Source: Synechococcus sp. HK01-R (GTDB taxonomy: Bacteria; Cyanobacteriota; Cyanobacteriia; PCC-6307; Cyanobiaceae). From it: DNA of 64,000 nucleotides. Positions 1 through 8,757 of the stretch are shown one piece after another. Each line of letters opens with the position of its first letter. The stretch's first letter is position 1. The DNA lies in contig NZ_CP059059.1 in the NCBI RefSeq assembly GCF_014217855.1, positions 1,612,001-1,676,000 of the forward strand, written 5' to 3'. A model generated the notes under the pieces. It was not told where the DNA came from, did no database searches, and was given only the letters and a program-made list of their open reading frames with translations. Made by a program: the position numbers and the translations under genes.

Positions 1-252
1 CGCGTGCTTGGTGCCGGCGAAGAGGTGTTGCTGGTGAGCGAGAAGGGCGTGATTGTGCGCACCAGCGCCGATTCCATTCCTCAGCAGTCACGGGCGGCCA
101 CGGGGGTGCGGCTGCAGCGGCTTGATAAGGGCGATCGTCTCTCAGAGGTCGTGTTGGTGCCGCCGGAAGCCGAGTCTGATGAGGCGACCGACGCTGAAAC
201 TGAAGACGAAGCTGCTGAGGCTGCCGCCAGCGCTGAGCCCCAGGACAGCTGA
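1..252 (+). CDS. gyrA: DNA gyrase subunit A, C-terminal end (partial)
   Basis: Last 83 codons of a gene that begins upstream of the window; the frame is open at base 1. The readable protein (EEVLLVSEKGVIVRTSADSI, then GVRLQRLDKGD) matches the final beta-pinwheel blade of GyrA, which wraps DNA during ATP-driven negative supercoiling. It ends in a very acidic Glu/Asp/Ala tail, as often seen in GyrA. The next gene starts 3 bases after its stop, so lycopene cyclase is probably co-transcribed. ParC is an alternative, but cyanobacteria usually carry this repeat in GyrA. Confidence 0.85.
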   Translation, partial: RVLGAGEEVLLVSEKGVIVRTSADSIPQQSRAATGVRLQRLDKGDRLSEVVLVPPEAESDEATDAETEDEAAEAAASAEPQDS

Positions 253-254
253 CC

Positions 255-1508
255 TTGGCTGAACTGGTGGATGTGCTGGTGCTCGGGGGCGGCCCTGCCG
301 CCCTCTGCATCGCCTCGGAACTGAACCAACGCGGTGTGGCTGTTGCGGGCATTGCCTCCGATCCGGTGGATGCCCCCTGGCCGAACACCTACGGCATCTG
401 GGCCGATGAACTCAAAGCGGTAGGTCTCGAGCACTTGCTGGAGCACCGCTGGAGCGACACCGTCAGTTATTTCGGCGCAGGCGGCTCAACGGCTCAGGAT
501 CAGAGCCATGCCCACGGGAACGACTACGGCCTGTTCGATCGGGCCGCCTTGCAGCGCTATTGGCTGGAGCGGGCTGATGGGGTGGTGTGGCACCAAGACA
601 AGGCCGAACGGGTGGACGTCACCGGTGCCACCACCAGCGTCAGCTGTGCATCGGGCACCACCTTGCAGGCGCGCTTGGTGATTGATGCCTCCGGCTCGCG
701 CACGCCCCACATTCGCCGCCCTGATCAGGGGCCGGTGGCCGGCCAGGCGGCCTACGGCGTGGTGGGGCGCTTCTCCAAGCCTCCAATCCAGGCGGGTCGG
801 TTTGTGTTGATGGACTACCGCTGTGATCACCTCAGTGAGCAGCAGCGCAGCGAGCCACCCACGTTCCTGTATGCGATGGATCTGGGCGATGGGGTGTTCT
901 TCGTGGAGGAGACGTCGCTCGCCTTGGCACCGGGGGTGCCCTACGACGTGCTCAAGCAACGGCTCCAGCAGCGCTTGGATCAACGCGGTGTGGCGATCAC
1001 CGAGGTGATCCATGAGGAGTTCTGCCTCTTCCCGATGAACCTGCCGCTGCCAGACAGGAGCCAGCCGCTGCTGGCTTTTGGTGGTGCGGCGAGCATGGTG
1101 CACCCAGCCTCGGGCTACATGGTGGGATCGCTGCTGCGGCGGGGGCCTGATCTGGCTCAGGCCATTGCTGAATCCATCGCCAACCCAAGCCTTGGCTCAG
1201 CGGCCTTGGCGCATCGGGGCTGGCAAGCGCTGTGGCCGATCGAGTTGGTGCTGCGCCATCAGCTTTTTCAGTTCGGCCTGGGCCGCTTGATGGGTTTCAA
1301 CGAAGCCTTGCTGCGCACCCACTTCGCCACGTTCTTTTCACTGCCAAGAGAGGAGTGGTTTGGCTTCCTCACCAATACGTTGCCGTTGCCCAGGTTGATG
1401 GCGGTGATGCTGCGTTTGTTTGCCCTGTCGCCCTGGGAGTTGCGGCGGGGGTTGGTGTTGGGGGCTGGGACGCATCAACGTCCCACGTTCCTCCAATCGG
1501 CCGGTTGA
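255..1508 (+). CDS. crtL: Lycopene cyclase (CrtL family)
   Basis: 417 aa flavoprotein-type cyclase that closes the ends of lycopene to make beta- (or epsilon-) carotene. An N-terminal dinucleotide-binding motif (VLVLGGGPAALCIA, residues about 8-21) and the PWPNTYGIW segment are typical of plant/cyanobacterial CrtL; GGAASMVHPASGYMVG near residue 280 is the second conserved FAD-contact region. The start used is TTG at 255, three bases after the gyrA stop; GTG at 267 is possible. The 3' end overlaps the convergent GH57 gene by 34 bases. Marine Synechococcus usually have two paralogues (CrtL-b, CrtL-e), and which one this is was not resolved by eye. Confidence 0.9.
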   Translation: MAELVDVLVLGGGPAALCIASELNQRGVAVAGIASDPVDAPWPNTYGIWADELKAVGLEHLLEHRWSDTVSYFGAGGSTAQDQSHAHGNDYGLFDRAALQRYWLERADGVVWHQDKAERVDVTGATTSVSCASGTTLQARLVIDASGSRTPHIRRPDQGPVAGQAAYGVVGRFSKPPIQAGRFVLMDYRCDHLSEQQRSEPPTFLYAMDLGDGVFFVEETSLALAPGVPYDVLKQRLQQRLDQRGVAITEVIHEEFCLFPMNLPLPDRSQPLLAFGGAASMVHPASGYMVGSLLRRGPDLAQAIAESIANPSLGSAALAHRGWQALWPIELVLRHQLFQFGLGRLMGFNEALLRTHFATFFSLPREEWFGFLTNTLPLPRLMAVMLRLFALSPWELRRGLVLGAGTHQRPTFLQSAG

Positions 1509-3064
1509 ATCAGGGGGAAAAGGGCATCCTCCGCTTCTACTTCCTCCAGCCATTGATCGGGCAGGTCTTCACGCCCATCAATCGCTGCCATCAGCCGCCA
1601 GAAGCGCTCAAGGTGGCGCTCGATCCTTTCCTTGGCGAGTTCGGTGGTGGTGCCGGCCCGCAGGATGAAGCTCCAGTCGGATGACTGGGCTAGCAGCAGC
1701 TCTCGGCCCGCCTGGTGGAGCAGCCGCAGATCGGCCTCACTGCCAACGCCACGGCTGCAGCGCTCCACCATCGCCCTCCCGGCCCGACTCCACTCCGGCA
1801 CGATCCAGGCGTTGCTCTGATTGAGCCAGTAGTCGTGGAAGCCCCCCTGGCCCCAGCTCGATGGACAGGGGTCGCACAGTTGGAGATTGGGCTGGCTGCT
1901 GAGCACGCCTCGCAGCGTGCTGAAGCTCACGCCCTCGCTCGGAGCCTGACGAAACAGTTCACCCAGGAAGCGAGGGCCTTCAAACCACCAATGGCCGAAC
2001 AACTCCGCGTCAAATGGCGCCACGAGCAAGGGCGGAATCGCCATGCCGGCTCGCAGGTTCTCCAGCTGCGCGCGTCGTCCTTGTAAGTAATGCCTGGCAT
2101 GGATGGCGCAACGACCTTCAGCCTCCAGCGGTTGGTAGGGCTGCTTCTGATCCAGGGGGGCTTGCAGGTCGCTGACGCGATGGAGTTTCAGCCCCAAGGG
2201 CCGTTCGGTCGGCAGCCCGAGGGTTGTGAGGTCCTCCTTGGGCAGATCCCAGCCAAGGTCTCGATGAAATTCCCGGTAGGCCGGATCGCCTGGATAGCCA
2301 TCGCGTGCCGACCACACCGGCAGGGTGGCGTCGCTGTCGCGCCCGAAGAAGGCCACCCCCTGCCGGCTCACGATTGGTGCATACACCCCGTAACGGGGGC
2401 GAGGCTTGGCATGCAGGAGACCATGGCCGTCCAGCACGGCGTAACGCAGCCCTGCGTCACGCATCCATTGATCCAGTCCTTCGTAGTAGGCGCACTCCGG
2501 TAGCCAGATGCCTACGGGCCGTTCCCCGATCAGTCTTTGGTGTTCGCGAACCGCAGTGCGCAGCTGGGCCCGCACCGCCTCAGGGTGTTCCCGCAGCAGC
2601 GGCAGATAGCCATGGGTGGCTCCGCAGGTGAGTAGGTCGAGAACGCCCTGCCGTTGCAGGGTGGCGAAGCGGGGAATCAGATCGCCGTCGCAGGCGGTCC
2701 AGCGTTTGAGATGGCGGCTGAAGCAGGCGCTCAGATGCTCAGCAGCCTCGCGCTGGTCGGCAGGAGCTTGTTGAAGCAGCTGCTGGCGTGTGCCGATCCA
2801 GGCGGGGAAGCGCTGCCGCAGGGTGGGATCGGCTAGCAGCGACAGCAGGGTGGGGGAGAGCCCCATGGTGAGCCGGGGCTGCTGCAGCGGATCGGCTGCG
2901 GCCGCTTCCAGCACCTCGAGCAGGGGGAGGTAGCACTCGATCAGCGCCTGAAAAAACCAGTCCTCCTCCAGGGAGTCGGGCTCATTGGCGCGCACATAGG
3001 GCAGATGGGCGTGGAGAACCAGGGCCAGTGCGCCTTCGGCCACGTTCCATCCATCCAGAGCCAT
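1475..3064 (-). CDS. GH57 1,4-alpha-glucan branching enzyme-like glycoside hydrolase
   Basis: 529 aa from ATG 3064 (TTG at 3079 would add five residues). The N-terminal ALVLHAHLPYVR block and the WLPECAYY motif (predicted nucleophile Glu about 190), together with APFDAELFGHWWFEG (predicted acid/base Asp about 352), are the signature of GH57 glycogen branching enzymes of the TK1436/Thermus type. The length fits that class (about 520-530 aa). It probably introduces alpha-1,6 branches in glycogen. It converges on crtL with a 34-base overlap and is divergent from leuA across a short promoter region. malQ at 37.2 kb is another alpha-glucan enzyme in the window. Confidence 0.85.
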   Translation of the reverse strand: MALDGWNVAEGALALVLHAHLPYVRANEPDSLEEDWFFQALIECYLPLLEVLEAAAADPLQQPRLTMGLSPTLLSLLADPTLRQRFPAWIGTRQQLLQQAPADQREAAEHLSACFSRHLKRWTACDGDLIPRFATLQRQGVLDLLTCGATHGYLPLLREHPEAVRAQLRTAVREHQRLIGERPVGIWLPECAYYEGLDQWMRDAGLRYAVLDGHGLLHAKPRPRYGVYAPIVSRQGVAFFGRDSDATLPVWSARDGYPGDPAYREFHRDLGWDLPKEDLTTLGLPTERPLGLKLHRVSDLQAPLDQKQPYQPLEAEGRCAIHARHYLQGRRAQLENLRAGMAIPPLLVAPFDAELFGHWWFEGPRFLGELFRQAPSEGVSFSTLRGVLSSQPNLQLCDPCPSSWGQGGFHDYWLNQSNAWIVPEWSRAGRAMVERCSRGVGSEADLRLLHQAGRELLLAQSSDWSFILRAGTTTELAKERIERHLERFWRLMAAIDGREDLPDQWLEEVEAEDALFPLIQPADWRNVGR

Positions 3065-3117
3065 TGAATGTACTGTCAACTCGCGACTTCAGTCGTAGGG
3101 CCGGGAGCAGTCGCTTA

Positions 3118-3141
3118 GAGTGGACTAACTCATAGTCACTC
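3118..3141. promoter_or_regulatory. Inverted repeat upstream of leuA
   Basis: Near-perfect inverted repeat: left arm GAGTGGACTA, 5-base loop, right arm TAGTCACTC (one bulged G). It lies 28 bases before the leuA ATG in the GH57/leuA divergent gap. A second small dyad, CGACTTCAGTCG, lies about 25-30 bases further upstream. It could be an operator or a leader hairpin of leuA. No leader peptide or attenuator architecture was recognised. Confidence 0.35.
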
Positions 3142-3168
3142 CGACTAACACCTGTCGAGGCTGCTGCC

Positions 3169-4791
3169 ATGGCCAAGGATCCCGGCCGCGTACTGATCTT
3201 CGACACCACCCTCCGGGATGGTGAGCAGTCTCCAGGCGCCAGCCTGAACCTTGAAGAGAAGCTGGCCATCGCTCAGCAGCTGGCCCGCTTGGGTGTGGAT
3301 GTGATCGAGGCCGGCTTCCCCTTCGCCAGTCCTGGTGATTTTGCTGCTGTGCAACGAATCGCCCAGCAGGTGGGTGGTGATCAGGGCCCGATCATCTGCG
3401 GCCTCGCCCGTGCGTCCCGCGGCGACATCAAGGCCTGCGCCGATGCGGTGGCCCCGGCTCCGCGCCGTCGTATCCACACCTTCATTGCAACGAGCGACAT
3501 CCACCTCGAGCACAAGCTGCGCAAGAGCCGCAAAGAGGTGCTGGCGATCGTTCCCGAGATGGTTGCTTACGCCCGCTCCCTCGTTGATGACGTGGAGTTC
3601 TCCTGCGAGGACGCTGGTCGCAGCGATCCGGAATTCCTGTATGAGGTGATTGAAGCCGCCATTGCTGCAGGGGCCAGCACCATCAACATCCCGGACACCG
3701 TTGGTTACACCACCCCTTCAGAATTCGGGACGCTGATCGCTGGCATCGATCAGCACGTGCCCAACATCAATGAGGCGGTCTTGTCGGTGCATGGTCACAA
3801 CGACTTAGGCCTTGCTGTGGCCAACTTCCTGGAGGCAGTGAAAAACGGTGCCCGGCAGCTGGAGTGCACCATCAATGGCATCGGTGAGCGGGCGGGTAAT
3901 GCGGCCCTGGAAGAGCTTGTGATGGCCTTGCATGTGCGCCGCCGCTACTACAACCCATTCTTCGGTCGCCCTGAGGATTCCCCAACGCCGCTGACGGCCG
4001 TTCGCACCGAGGAGATCACCAAAACCTCCCGCCTGGTCTCGAATCTCACCGGCATGGTGGTGCAGCCAAATAAGGCGATCGTGGGTGCCAATGCCTTTGC
4101 TCATGAGTCGGGCATTCATCAGGACGGCGTGCTCAAGAACCGGCTCACCTACGAGATCGTCGATGCGCGCACCGTCGGTCTGAGCGATAACCGCATCTCC
4201 CTCGGCAAGCTCAGCGGTCGCAGTGCCGTCCGGGCCCGTCTGGAGGAGCTCGGTTATGACCTCAGCCGTGAGGATCTCGATGAGGCCTTTGCACGTTTCA
4301 AGGATCTGGCCGATCGCAAGCGGGAGATCACCGATCGCGACCTGGAAGCGATCGTGAGCGAGCAGGTGCAGCAGCCTGAGGCCCGCTACCAGCTCAAGCT
4401 GGTGCAGGTGAGCTGCGGCAGCAGCCTTCAGCCAACGGCCACCGTCACCCTGGCTGATGAGGAAGGCCGCGAGCAGACCACGGCAGCGATCGGCACTGGA
4501 CCTGTGGATGCCGTGTGTCGCGCCCTCAATGCCCTAGCGGAGGTCCCCAATGAGCTCATGGAGTTCTCGGTGAAATCGGTCACCGAAGGCATCGATGCCA
4601 TGGGAGAGGTGACGATTCGACTGCGCCGTGATGGCGAGCTTTATTCGGGGCACTCCGCTGATACTGATGTGGTGGTGGCGGCGGCCCAGGCCTTTGTGAA
4701 TGCGCTCAATCGCTTGGTGGCCGGAACCAGCCGTTCCGCCATTCATCCCCAGCGGGACACCGCCGACGCCGAACTCCGGGCCAGCCTCTGA
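3169..4791 (+). CDS. leuA: 2-isopropylmalate synthase
   Basis: 540 aa, the usual length for bacterial LeuA1. It condenses acetyl-CoA with 2-oxoisovalerate, the first committed step of leucine synthesis. The N-terminal TIM barrel shows [14 protein letters not shown] (residues about 14-27), the metal-binding HGHND motif and [13 protein letters not shown]. The C-terminal part (about 400-535) is the regulatory leucine-binding domain, so feedback inhibition is expected. ATG start. Divergent from the GH57 gene; an ABC permease gene follows after 3 bases. Confidence 0.97.
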   Translation: MAKDPGRVLIFDTTLRDGEQSPGASLNLEEKLAIAQQLARLGVDVIEAGFPFASPGDFAAVQRIAQQVGGDQGPIICGLARASRGDIKACADAVAPAPRRRIHTFIATSDIHLEHKLRKSRKEVLAIVPEMVAYARSLVDDVEFSCEDAGRSDPEFLYEVIEAAIAAGASTINIPDTVGYTTPSEFGTLIAGIDQHVPNINEAVLSVHGHNDLGLAVANFLEAVKNGARQLECTINGIGERAGNAALEELVMALHVRRRYYNPFFGRPEDSPTPLTAVRTEEITKTSRLVSNLTGMVVQPNKAIVGANAFAHESGIHQDGVLKNRLTYEIVDARTVGLSDNRISLGKLSGRSAVRARLEELGYDLSREDLDEAFARFKDLADRKREITDRDLEAIVSEQVQQPEARYQLKLVQVSCGSSLQPTATVTLADEEGREQTTAAIGTGPVDAVCRALNALAEVPNELMEFSVKSVTEGIDAMGEVTIRLRRDGELYSGHSADTDVVVAAAQAFVNALNRLVAGTSRSAIHPQRDTADAELRASL

Positions 4792-4794
4792 TCC

Positions 4795-5631
4795 ATGGCT
4801 TCAAGCGTGCGCTCCCGCTTCGCTCCGCTGCTTCAGCTTCTGCTGTTGATTGTGTTGGCTCTGGTTGTGCTGGTGCCCCTGCTCTGGCTGGTCAGCACCT
4901 CGCTCAAGGGGCCTGCCGAAGACATTTTCTCCAGCCCCCCAGCCCTGCTTCCAGCGCAGCCCAGCCTGGAGGCCTATCGCCGACTCTTTCAGGACAATCC
5001 CCTGGGGCTCTATCTGCTGAACAGCACGATCGTGAGCGTGCTGGCGGTGGTGGCCAATTTGCTGTTCTGCTCCCTGGCCGCCTACCCCCTGGCGCGCATG
5101 CGCTTTGCAGGTCGTGGCCTGGTGCTGGCTCTGGTGGTCGCCACCATCCTGATTCCGTTTCAAGTGGTGATGATTCCCCTCTATCTCCTGATGGTGCAGC
5201 TGGGGCTACGCAACACCTTGATGGCCCTGGTGATTCCCCAGGCGGCCACTGCGTTTGGGCTCTATCTCCTGCGTCAGAGCTTTTTGGCCGTACCCGTGGA
5301 GCTGGAGGAAGCGGCTCGCATTGATGGTTGCAGCAAGCTCGGCGAGTGGTGGAACGTGATGATTCCTGCAGCCCGGGCCGATCTGATCACCTTGGCGATG
5401 TTTGTGTTCATCGGCACCTGGAGTGATTTCCTCTGGCCGCTGGTCATTCTCGATGATCCTCAGCTCTACACGCTTCCGCTTGGGCTGCAGCAATTGGCGA
5501 GCAGCTTCTCCCTCGATTGGCGCATCGTGGCGGCCGGATCTGTGGTTTCGATCCTGCCGGTGCTTGTGCTGTTCGTGTTGCTTCAGCGCTACATCCTGCC
5601 CAGCGCCAGCAGCGATGCGGTGAAGGGGTAA
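4795..5631 (+). CDS. Carbohydrate ABC transporter permease (MalG/GgtD type)
   Basis: 278 aa inner-membrane permease with about six hydrophobic segments. The cytoplasmic EAA loop that docks the ATPase is clear (VELEEAARIDGCSKLGEWW, residues about 165-183), typical of the CUT1 sugar/polyol family. It starts with ATG 3 bases after leuA. No partner permease, ATPase or binding protein is nearby, so it must work with subunits encoded elsewhere. In this group glucosylglycerol/sucrose-type uptake (GgtD-like) is plausible, but substrate cannot be read from the sequence. It converges on the next gene with an 11-base gap. Confidence 0.85.
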   Translation: MASSVRSRFAPLLQLLLLIVLALVVLVPLLWLVSTSLKGPAEDIFSSPPALLPAQPSLEAYRRLFQDNPLGLYLLNSTIVSVLAVVANLLFCSLAAYPLARMRFAGRGLVLALVVATILIPFQVVMIPLYLLMVQLGLRNTLMALVIPQAATAFGLYLLRQSFLAVPVELEEAARIDGCSKLGEWWNVMIPAARADLITLAMFVFIGTWSDFLWPLVILDDPQLYTLPLGLQQLASSFSLDWRIVAAGSVVSILPVLVLFVLLQRYILPSASSDAVKG

Positions 5632-5642
5632 GGGGGGATTGC

Positions 5643-6023
5643 TTACTCCTGAGGAGCCGGCAGGGGCAGTTCCAGACGGGGAAGTGGAGGGAGAAACGGG
5701 CGACCGTTTGCTTCTGGTTGTTGCTCCGCTTTCTGGCGTTCCCGCGCCTGCTTCTCGTCCTGCTCCCGTTGTTGCTTGACGGCTTTGAGCAGATCGCTGA
5801 ACTGCCGCTCGAGGCTCTGTTGACGGAGCCGCAAGGTGCCCATCTGGTCCTCCAGCAGCCTGCGGTTGTTCACTTCCTCCCGCTGTTCGATCGCCTCCAC
5901 TTGCTCCTGAAGGCTCTTTAGAACCGCCGTTTGCTGAGCTAGGGCTTGCCAGAGCACCAGAAACAGAACGGTGAGCAGCGACACCAGGGCTGCGGGCAGC
6001 AACTTCCAGCCGGATCCGTTCAT
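5643..6023 (-). CDS. Hypothetical single-pass membrane protein with coiled coil
   Basis: 126 aa from ATG 6023, whose ATGA overlaps the stop of the upstream transporter gene; a longer reading to 6116 would run inside that gene. One N-terminal transmembrane helix (LLPAALVSLLTVLFLVLWQ, residues about 8-26) is followed by a long Gln/Glu-rich coiled coil (about 30-95) and a Pro/Leu-rich tail. Translational coupling suggests an accessory role for the Na/Pi-type transporter. No family recognised. Confidence 0.7.
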   Translation of the reverse strand: MNGSGWKLLPAALVSLLTVLFLVLWQALAQQTAVLKSLQEQVEAIEQREEVNNRRLLEDQMGTLRLRQQSLERQFSDLLKAVKQQREQDEKQARERQKAEQQPEANGRPFLPPLPRLELPLPAPQE

Positions 6024-7588
6024 GCGTTTCTCCCCCCGTTGAGGCCCAGTCCGAGCGTTGCCGTTCCCAGGTGGTCGCTGAGGCGATCCAGATGGTGACC
6101 CACGCGCTGAGCCCAACGCAGAGCATCGAGCTGGAGGCCGCTGTCTTCAAGGCTGAGTTGCCCATCAGCCGATCGGGCGATCAGCCCATGCCGTTCCTGG
6201 TCCAGTTGTCGATCCAGCAGGGATGCCACCATGCTGCAGCGCTTCTGAAGTGCCAGCCAGCGTCTCTGGTCCAGATCGCCTGGGATGCGCAGGAGCAACG
6301 TCAGCAGCATGCGCCGGGGCGCAGCCAATGTCTCTGCGCTTTGCAGGCACTGGGTCCTTTCCTGTTCCGCCAGCCGAACCTGCAGCCGTTGGAGGTGATC
6401 GAGGGCATGCAGCAGATGCAGCAGAGCCTCCACCTGTTGGCGATTCAGGTTCACGAGATGGAGTTGATCAAGGAAGTGCTCCGCTTGGCCCAGGGACCGC
6501 GCCAAATCCTCCAAGTGCAGTTGCACCGGTTCTGGCGGCTGTCCGCCCAGGGTGTCGATCAAGAGCAGGATCTGTTGCCTCCAGAGCGCCCCCTGGGCCG
6601 CCAAGGCCAGGTTGATCGCTACGGAGAGATCGGCGGGGGGGTGTTGCCCCAGCTGCCAGGGCCCTGGGCCGCGGTGCTCTGGCACCAAGGAGCGAATCAA
6701 CGCGGCGAACGGACTGGTCAGCGGCAGGGCGATCACCACCCCCAGCAAGTTGAAGCCGGTGTGAAAGGCCGTCAGCGCAAAGGGGACATCCAGACCCATG
6801 CCCCCAGGCCAGGCGAGATCCAGACCTCTTAGGTAGAGCGGCAGCAGGACGAGCGCCATCAGCGCTGTGGCCAGGTTGAACACCACGTGCGCCAGGCCAG
6901 TGCGCCTGGCGCTCAGGCTGCCCCCAAGGCTGGCGATCAGCGCCGTGACTGTGGTGCCCACATCCATCCCGATCACCAGAGCGCAGGCCTGCGGAAGGGT
7001 CAGGGCTCCGGCGGCAAGACCGGTGAGCGTGGTCGCCACGCCGGCGCCGGAGGACTGGGTGATCAACGTGGCCAGCAGGCCAAGGAGCACCAGTTGCAAG
7101 CGACTGATCAGGTCGAGGCCGTCCAGCGCTGTGGTCGTCAGCAGGGGCCCATGGCCGGCCATGGCCTGCTGCAGCTGGCTGACTCCAAGAACCACCAAAC
7201 CAAATCCGGCCAGGGCTGAGCCGATGGCTGGTGTGCGCTGCCGACCGATCAAGCGCAGAACGGCACCCACCAGAATGGCTGGGGTGAACAGGCTGGTGAT
7301 GTTCAGCTTCAGGCCGATCACGGCCACGAGCCAGCCAAGACCGGTGCTGCCGATGTTGGCGCCGAAGATGATCCCCAGAGACGACTCGAAGCGAATTAAC
7401 CCGGCGCTGACAAAGCCAACGGTCGCCACAGTCGTTGCGCTCGAGGATTGGAGAAGTGCAGTGCCCAGCGCCCCTGCGATCGCTCCGGACAGGGGGGTGC
7501 GAGTAAAGCGGAGCAGCGTCGCGCGCAGGCGACGGCCGGCGAGGGCCCGCAGGCCTTCGGTCATCACGGTCATGCCGAGGAGGAACAA
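6020..7588 (-). CDS. Na+/Pi cotransporter family protein (NptA/PhoU-like)
   Basis: About 522 aa. The N-terminal two thirds are membrane-embedded with the two inverted Na/Pi repeats; the GTALLQSSSATTVATVGF and TLITQSSGAGVATTLTGL blocks carry the QSS signature of this family. The C-terminal ~180 residues are helical and PhoU-like. Likely role: sodium-coupled phosphate (or other anion) transport in the inner membrane. The first usual start codon is TTG 7588, which begins inside the expected first helix; the reading frame continues upstream (VAVGLG) and a CTG at 7615 could be the real start. Overlaps the downstream coiled-coil gene by 4 bases. Confidence 0.85.
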   Translation of the reverse strand: MFLLGMTVMTEGLRALAGRRLRATLLRFTRTPLSGAIAGALGTALLQSSSATTVATVGFVSAGLIRFESSLGIIFGANIGSTGLGWLVAVIGLKLNITSLFTPAILVGAVLRLIGRQRTPAIGSALAGFGLVVLGVSQLQQAMAGHGPLLTTTALDGLDLISRLQLVLLGLLATLITQSSGAGVATTLTGLAAGALTLPQACALVIGMDVGTTVTALIASLGGSLSARRTGLAHVVFNLATALMALVLLPLYLRGLDLAWPGGMGLDVPFALTAFHTGFNLLGVVIALPLTSPFAALIRSLVPEHRGPGPWQLGQHPPADLSVAINLALAAQGALWRQQILLLIDTLGGQPPEPVQLHLEDLARSLGQAEHFLDQLHLVNLNRQQVEALLHLLHALDHLQRLQVRLAEQERTQCLQSAETLAAPRRMLLTLLLRIPGDLDQRRWLALQKRCSMVASLLDRQLDQERHGLIARSADGQLSLEDSGLQLDALRWAQRVGHHLDRLSDHLGTATLGLGLNGGRNA

Positions 7589-7631
7589 TCCGAGGCCGAC
7601 CGCGACCTGAATCAGGATCGTGTTGGTGATC

Positions 7632-8105
7632 TCAGTTGCAGCCCTGAACGGAGATCCGGTAGCTGAAGCCGGTGGAATCCGGATCGCTTCCCGTTCCGAT
7701 TTTGAAGTTGATCTGGCTCACCGTTTTGCCATCAGGGGCGCTGAAGGGGCCAAACATGCGACCAGTTCCGATCGGCGGCGTCATCGACTCCTGCACCACC
7801 CGCAAGTTGCTTCCGTCGGTGAATTTCAGATAGGCCTCCACCGGGTAGGTGCCACTGGCTGTGGAATCGGCCGTGAAAAAGAGCTTGTAGCTGCGGTAAA
7901 CGCCGTTCACGGCAAAGTCGGTGTTCCAGTTGGTGCGTCCAAGAAGTTTGGGTTTGCCCACGCGCTTTTTGACGATGTCGCTGCTCCCGTCGCCTCCTAC
8001 GGGAGGCAGAAAGGCGCAGGCGGCCTTCACGCTGCTCCCGATCAGGGTTGTGGTCAGGCCAATGGCGAGCATTCCAACGAGCGGAGCATGCTGGCGGATC
8101 AACAT
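7632..8105 (-). CDS. Secreted hypothetical protein
   Basis: 157 aa from ATG 8105 (GTG 8108 adds one residue). It has a clear Sec-type signal peptide: basic start, hydrophobic core LVGMLAIGLTTTLIG, then cleavage near VKA-AC. The mature part looks beta-rich, with Cys near both ends (CAFLPP at the mature N-terminus, QGCN at the C-terminus), allowing a disulfide. No known domain recognised. A 12-bp palindrome lies 18 bases upstream of the start. Confidence 0.7.
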   Translation of the reverse strand: MLIRQHAPLVGMLAIGLTTTLIGSSVKAACAFLPPVGGDGSSDIVKKRVGKPKLLGRTNWNTDFAVNGVYRSYKLFFTADSTASGTYPVEAYLKFTDGSNLRVVQESMTPPIGTGRMFGPFSAPDGKTVSQINFKIGTGSDPDSTGFSYRISVQGCN

Positions 8106-8122
8106 CACGTCATCCTTGGTCT

Positions 8123-8134
8123 TAAGACGTCTTA
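8123..8134. promoter_or_regulatory. 12-bp perfect palindrome upstream of secreted protein gene
   Basis: TAAGACGTCTTA is a perfect palindrome in the 87-base gap between the secreted-protein gene (minus) and the Nif11-like gene (plus). Its place in a divergent promoter region suggests a dimeric regulator site; it may also be chance. Confidence 0.25.
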
Positions 8135-8192
8135 GCAGCGGTCCGCTCGATCAGCAGATGCGATAGACCGGGCGGGTCGAACGTCGCTGCTG

Positions 8193-8438
8193 ATGTCCCT
8201 CGAAGATCTGGATCGTCTGTTGGCCCTGCGGATTGAAGACGCCCAGCTCGCTGCTCAGCTTGCTCAGCCCTTGGGTGTGCAGGAGCTCTGTGAACTGGCC
8301 GCAGCTCGGGGTTTGGAGGTTGGTGAGGCGGATGTTCTCGCTGCCCAGCAGCGGGAGGAGTCGCGCTTGTCTCAGCAACAGTTGCAGGAGCGAGTCGCCC
8401 AGGAGGCTCGTCGCTTGCGCCACTTCATTCAAGGGTGA
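8193..8438 (+). CDS. Nif11-like domain protein
   Basis: 81 aa. The pattern MSLEDLDRLLALRIEDAQL followed by GVQELCELAAARGLEV and acidic D/L residues matches the Nif11 fold (a short helical domain found in cyanobacterial small proteins and in leaders of some peptide natural products). There is no Gly-Gly motif or Cys/Ser/Thr-rich core after the domain, so this is not an obvious lanthipeptide precursor. The C-terminal half is Gln/Glu/Arg-rich helix. ATG start, divergent from the secreted protein. Confidence 0.6.
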   Translation: MSLEDLDRLLALRIEDAQLAAQLAQPLGVQELCELAAARGLEVGEADVLAAQQREESRLSQQQLQERVAQEARRLRHFIQG

Positions 8439-8555
8439 TAGTCCAGGCCCTGCTGATGGCTTGGGTGCCACCCCTTACCTCCATTCAGTATTGCTGGACA
8501 CGGCAGCCACGGCCTCTTTGCCCTGAAGCTGTCCAGAGGTTGACGTTGTAGTGGA

Positions 8556-8717
8556 ATGACGTTCTGGAAGGAGTGGGCTCCCACCGAAGTTGCAAACACG
8601 GGCTGGGATCGTTTCCTCGACAAGGAGTCGTTGACCCTTCTCCGTCAGGATGAAGTGGCTGAGGTGATGTCTGCTGAGGCTTATCTGTCCTGGGACGATC
8701 TCGTGGGTCAGCGCTGA
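8556..8717 (+). CDS. Small hypothetical protein (53 aa)
   Basis: Open frame of 53 codons starting ATG 8556 and ending TGA 8717, reading MTFWKEWAPTEVANTGWDRF and ending SWDDLVGQR. Codon choice resembles the flanking genes, the protein is acidic with four Trp, and it sits between the Nif11-like gene and ferredoxin on the same strand. A TTGACG hexamer lies about 15 bases upstream. No family recognised. Comparison with other marine Synechococcus would decide whether it is conserved. Confidence 0.5.
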   Translation: MTFWKEWAPTEVANTGWDRFLDKESLTLLRQDEVAEVMSAEAYLSWDDLVGQR

Positions 8718-8757
8718 CCTTGTCAGCAGATGCTCACCAGGCAAGGCAGGTTCAGTT

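Noticed and set aside
6867-7610. 247-aa Arg/Pro-rich plus-strand frame inside the Na/Pi transporter gene
   Set aside because: Extreme Arg/Pro/Ala content is typical of out-of-frame GC-rich sequence.
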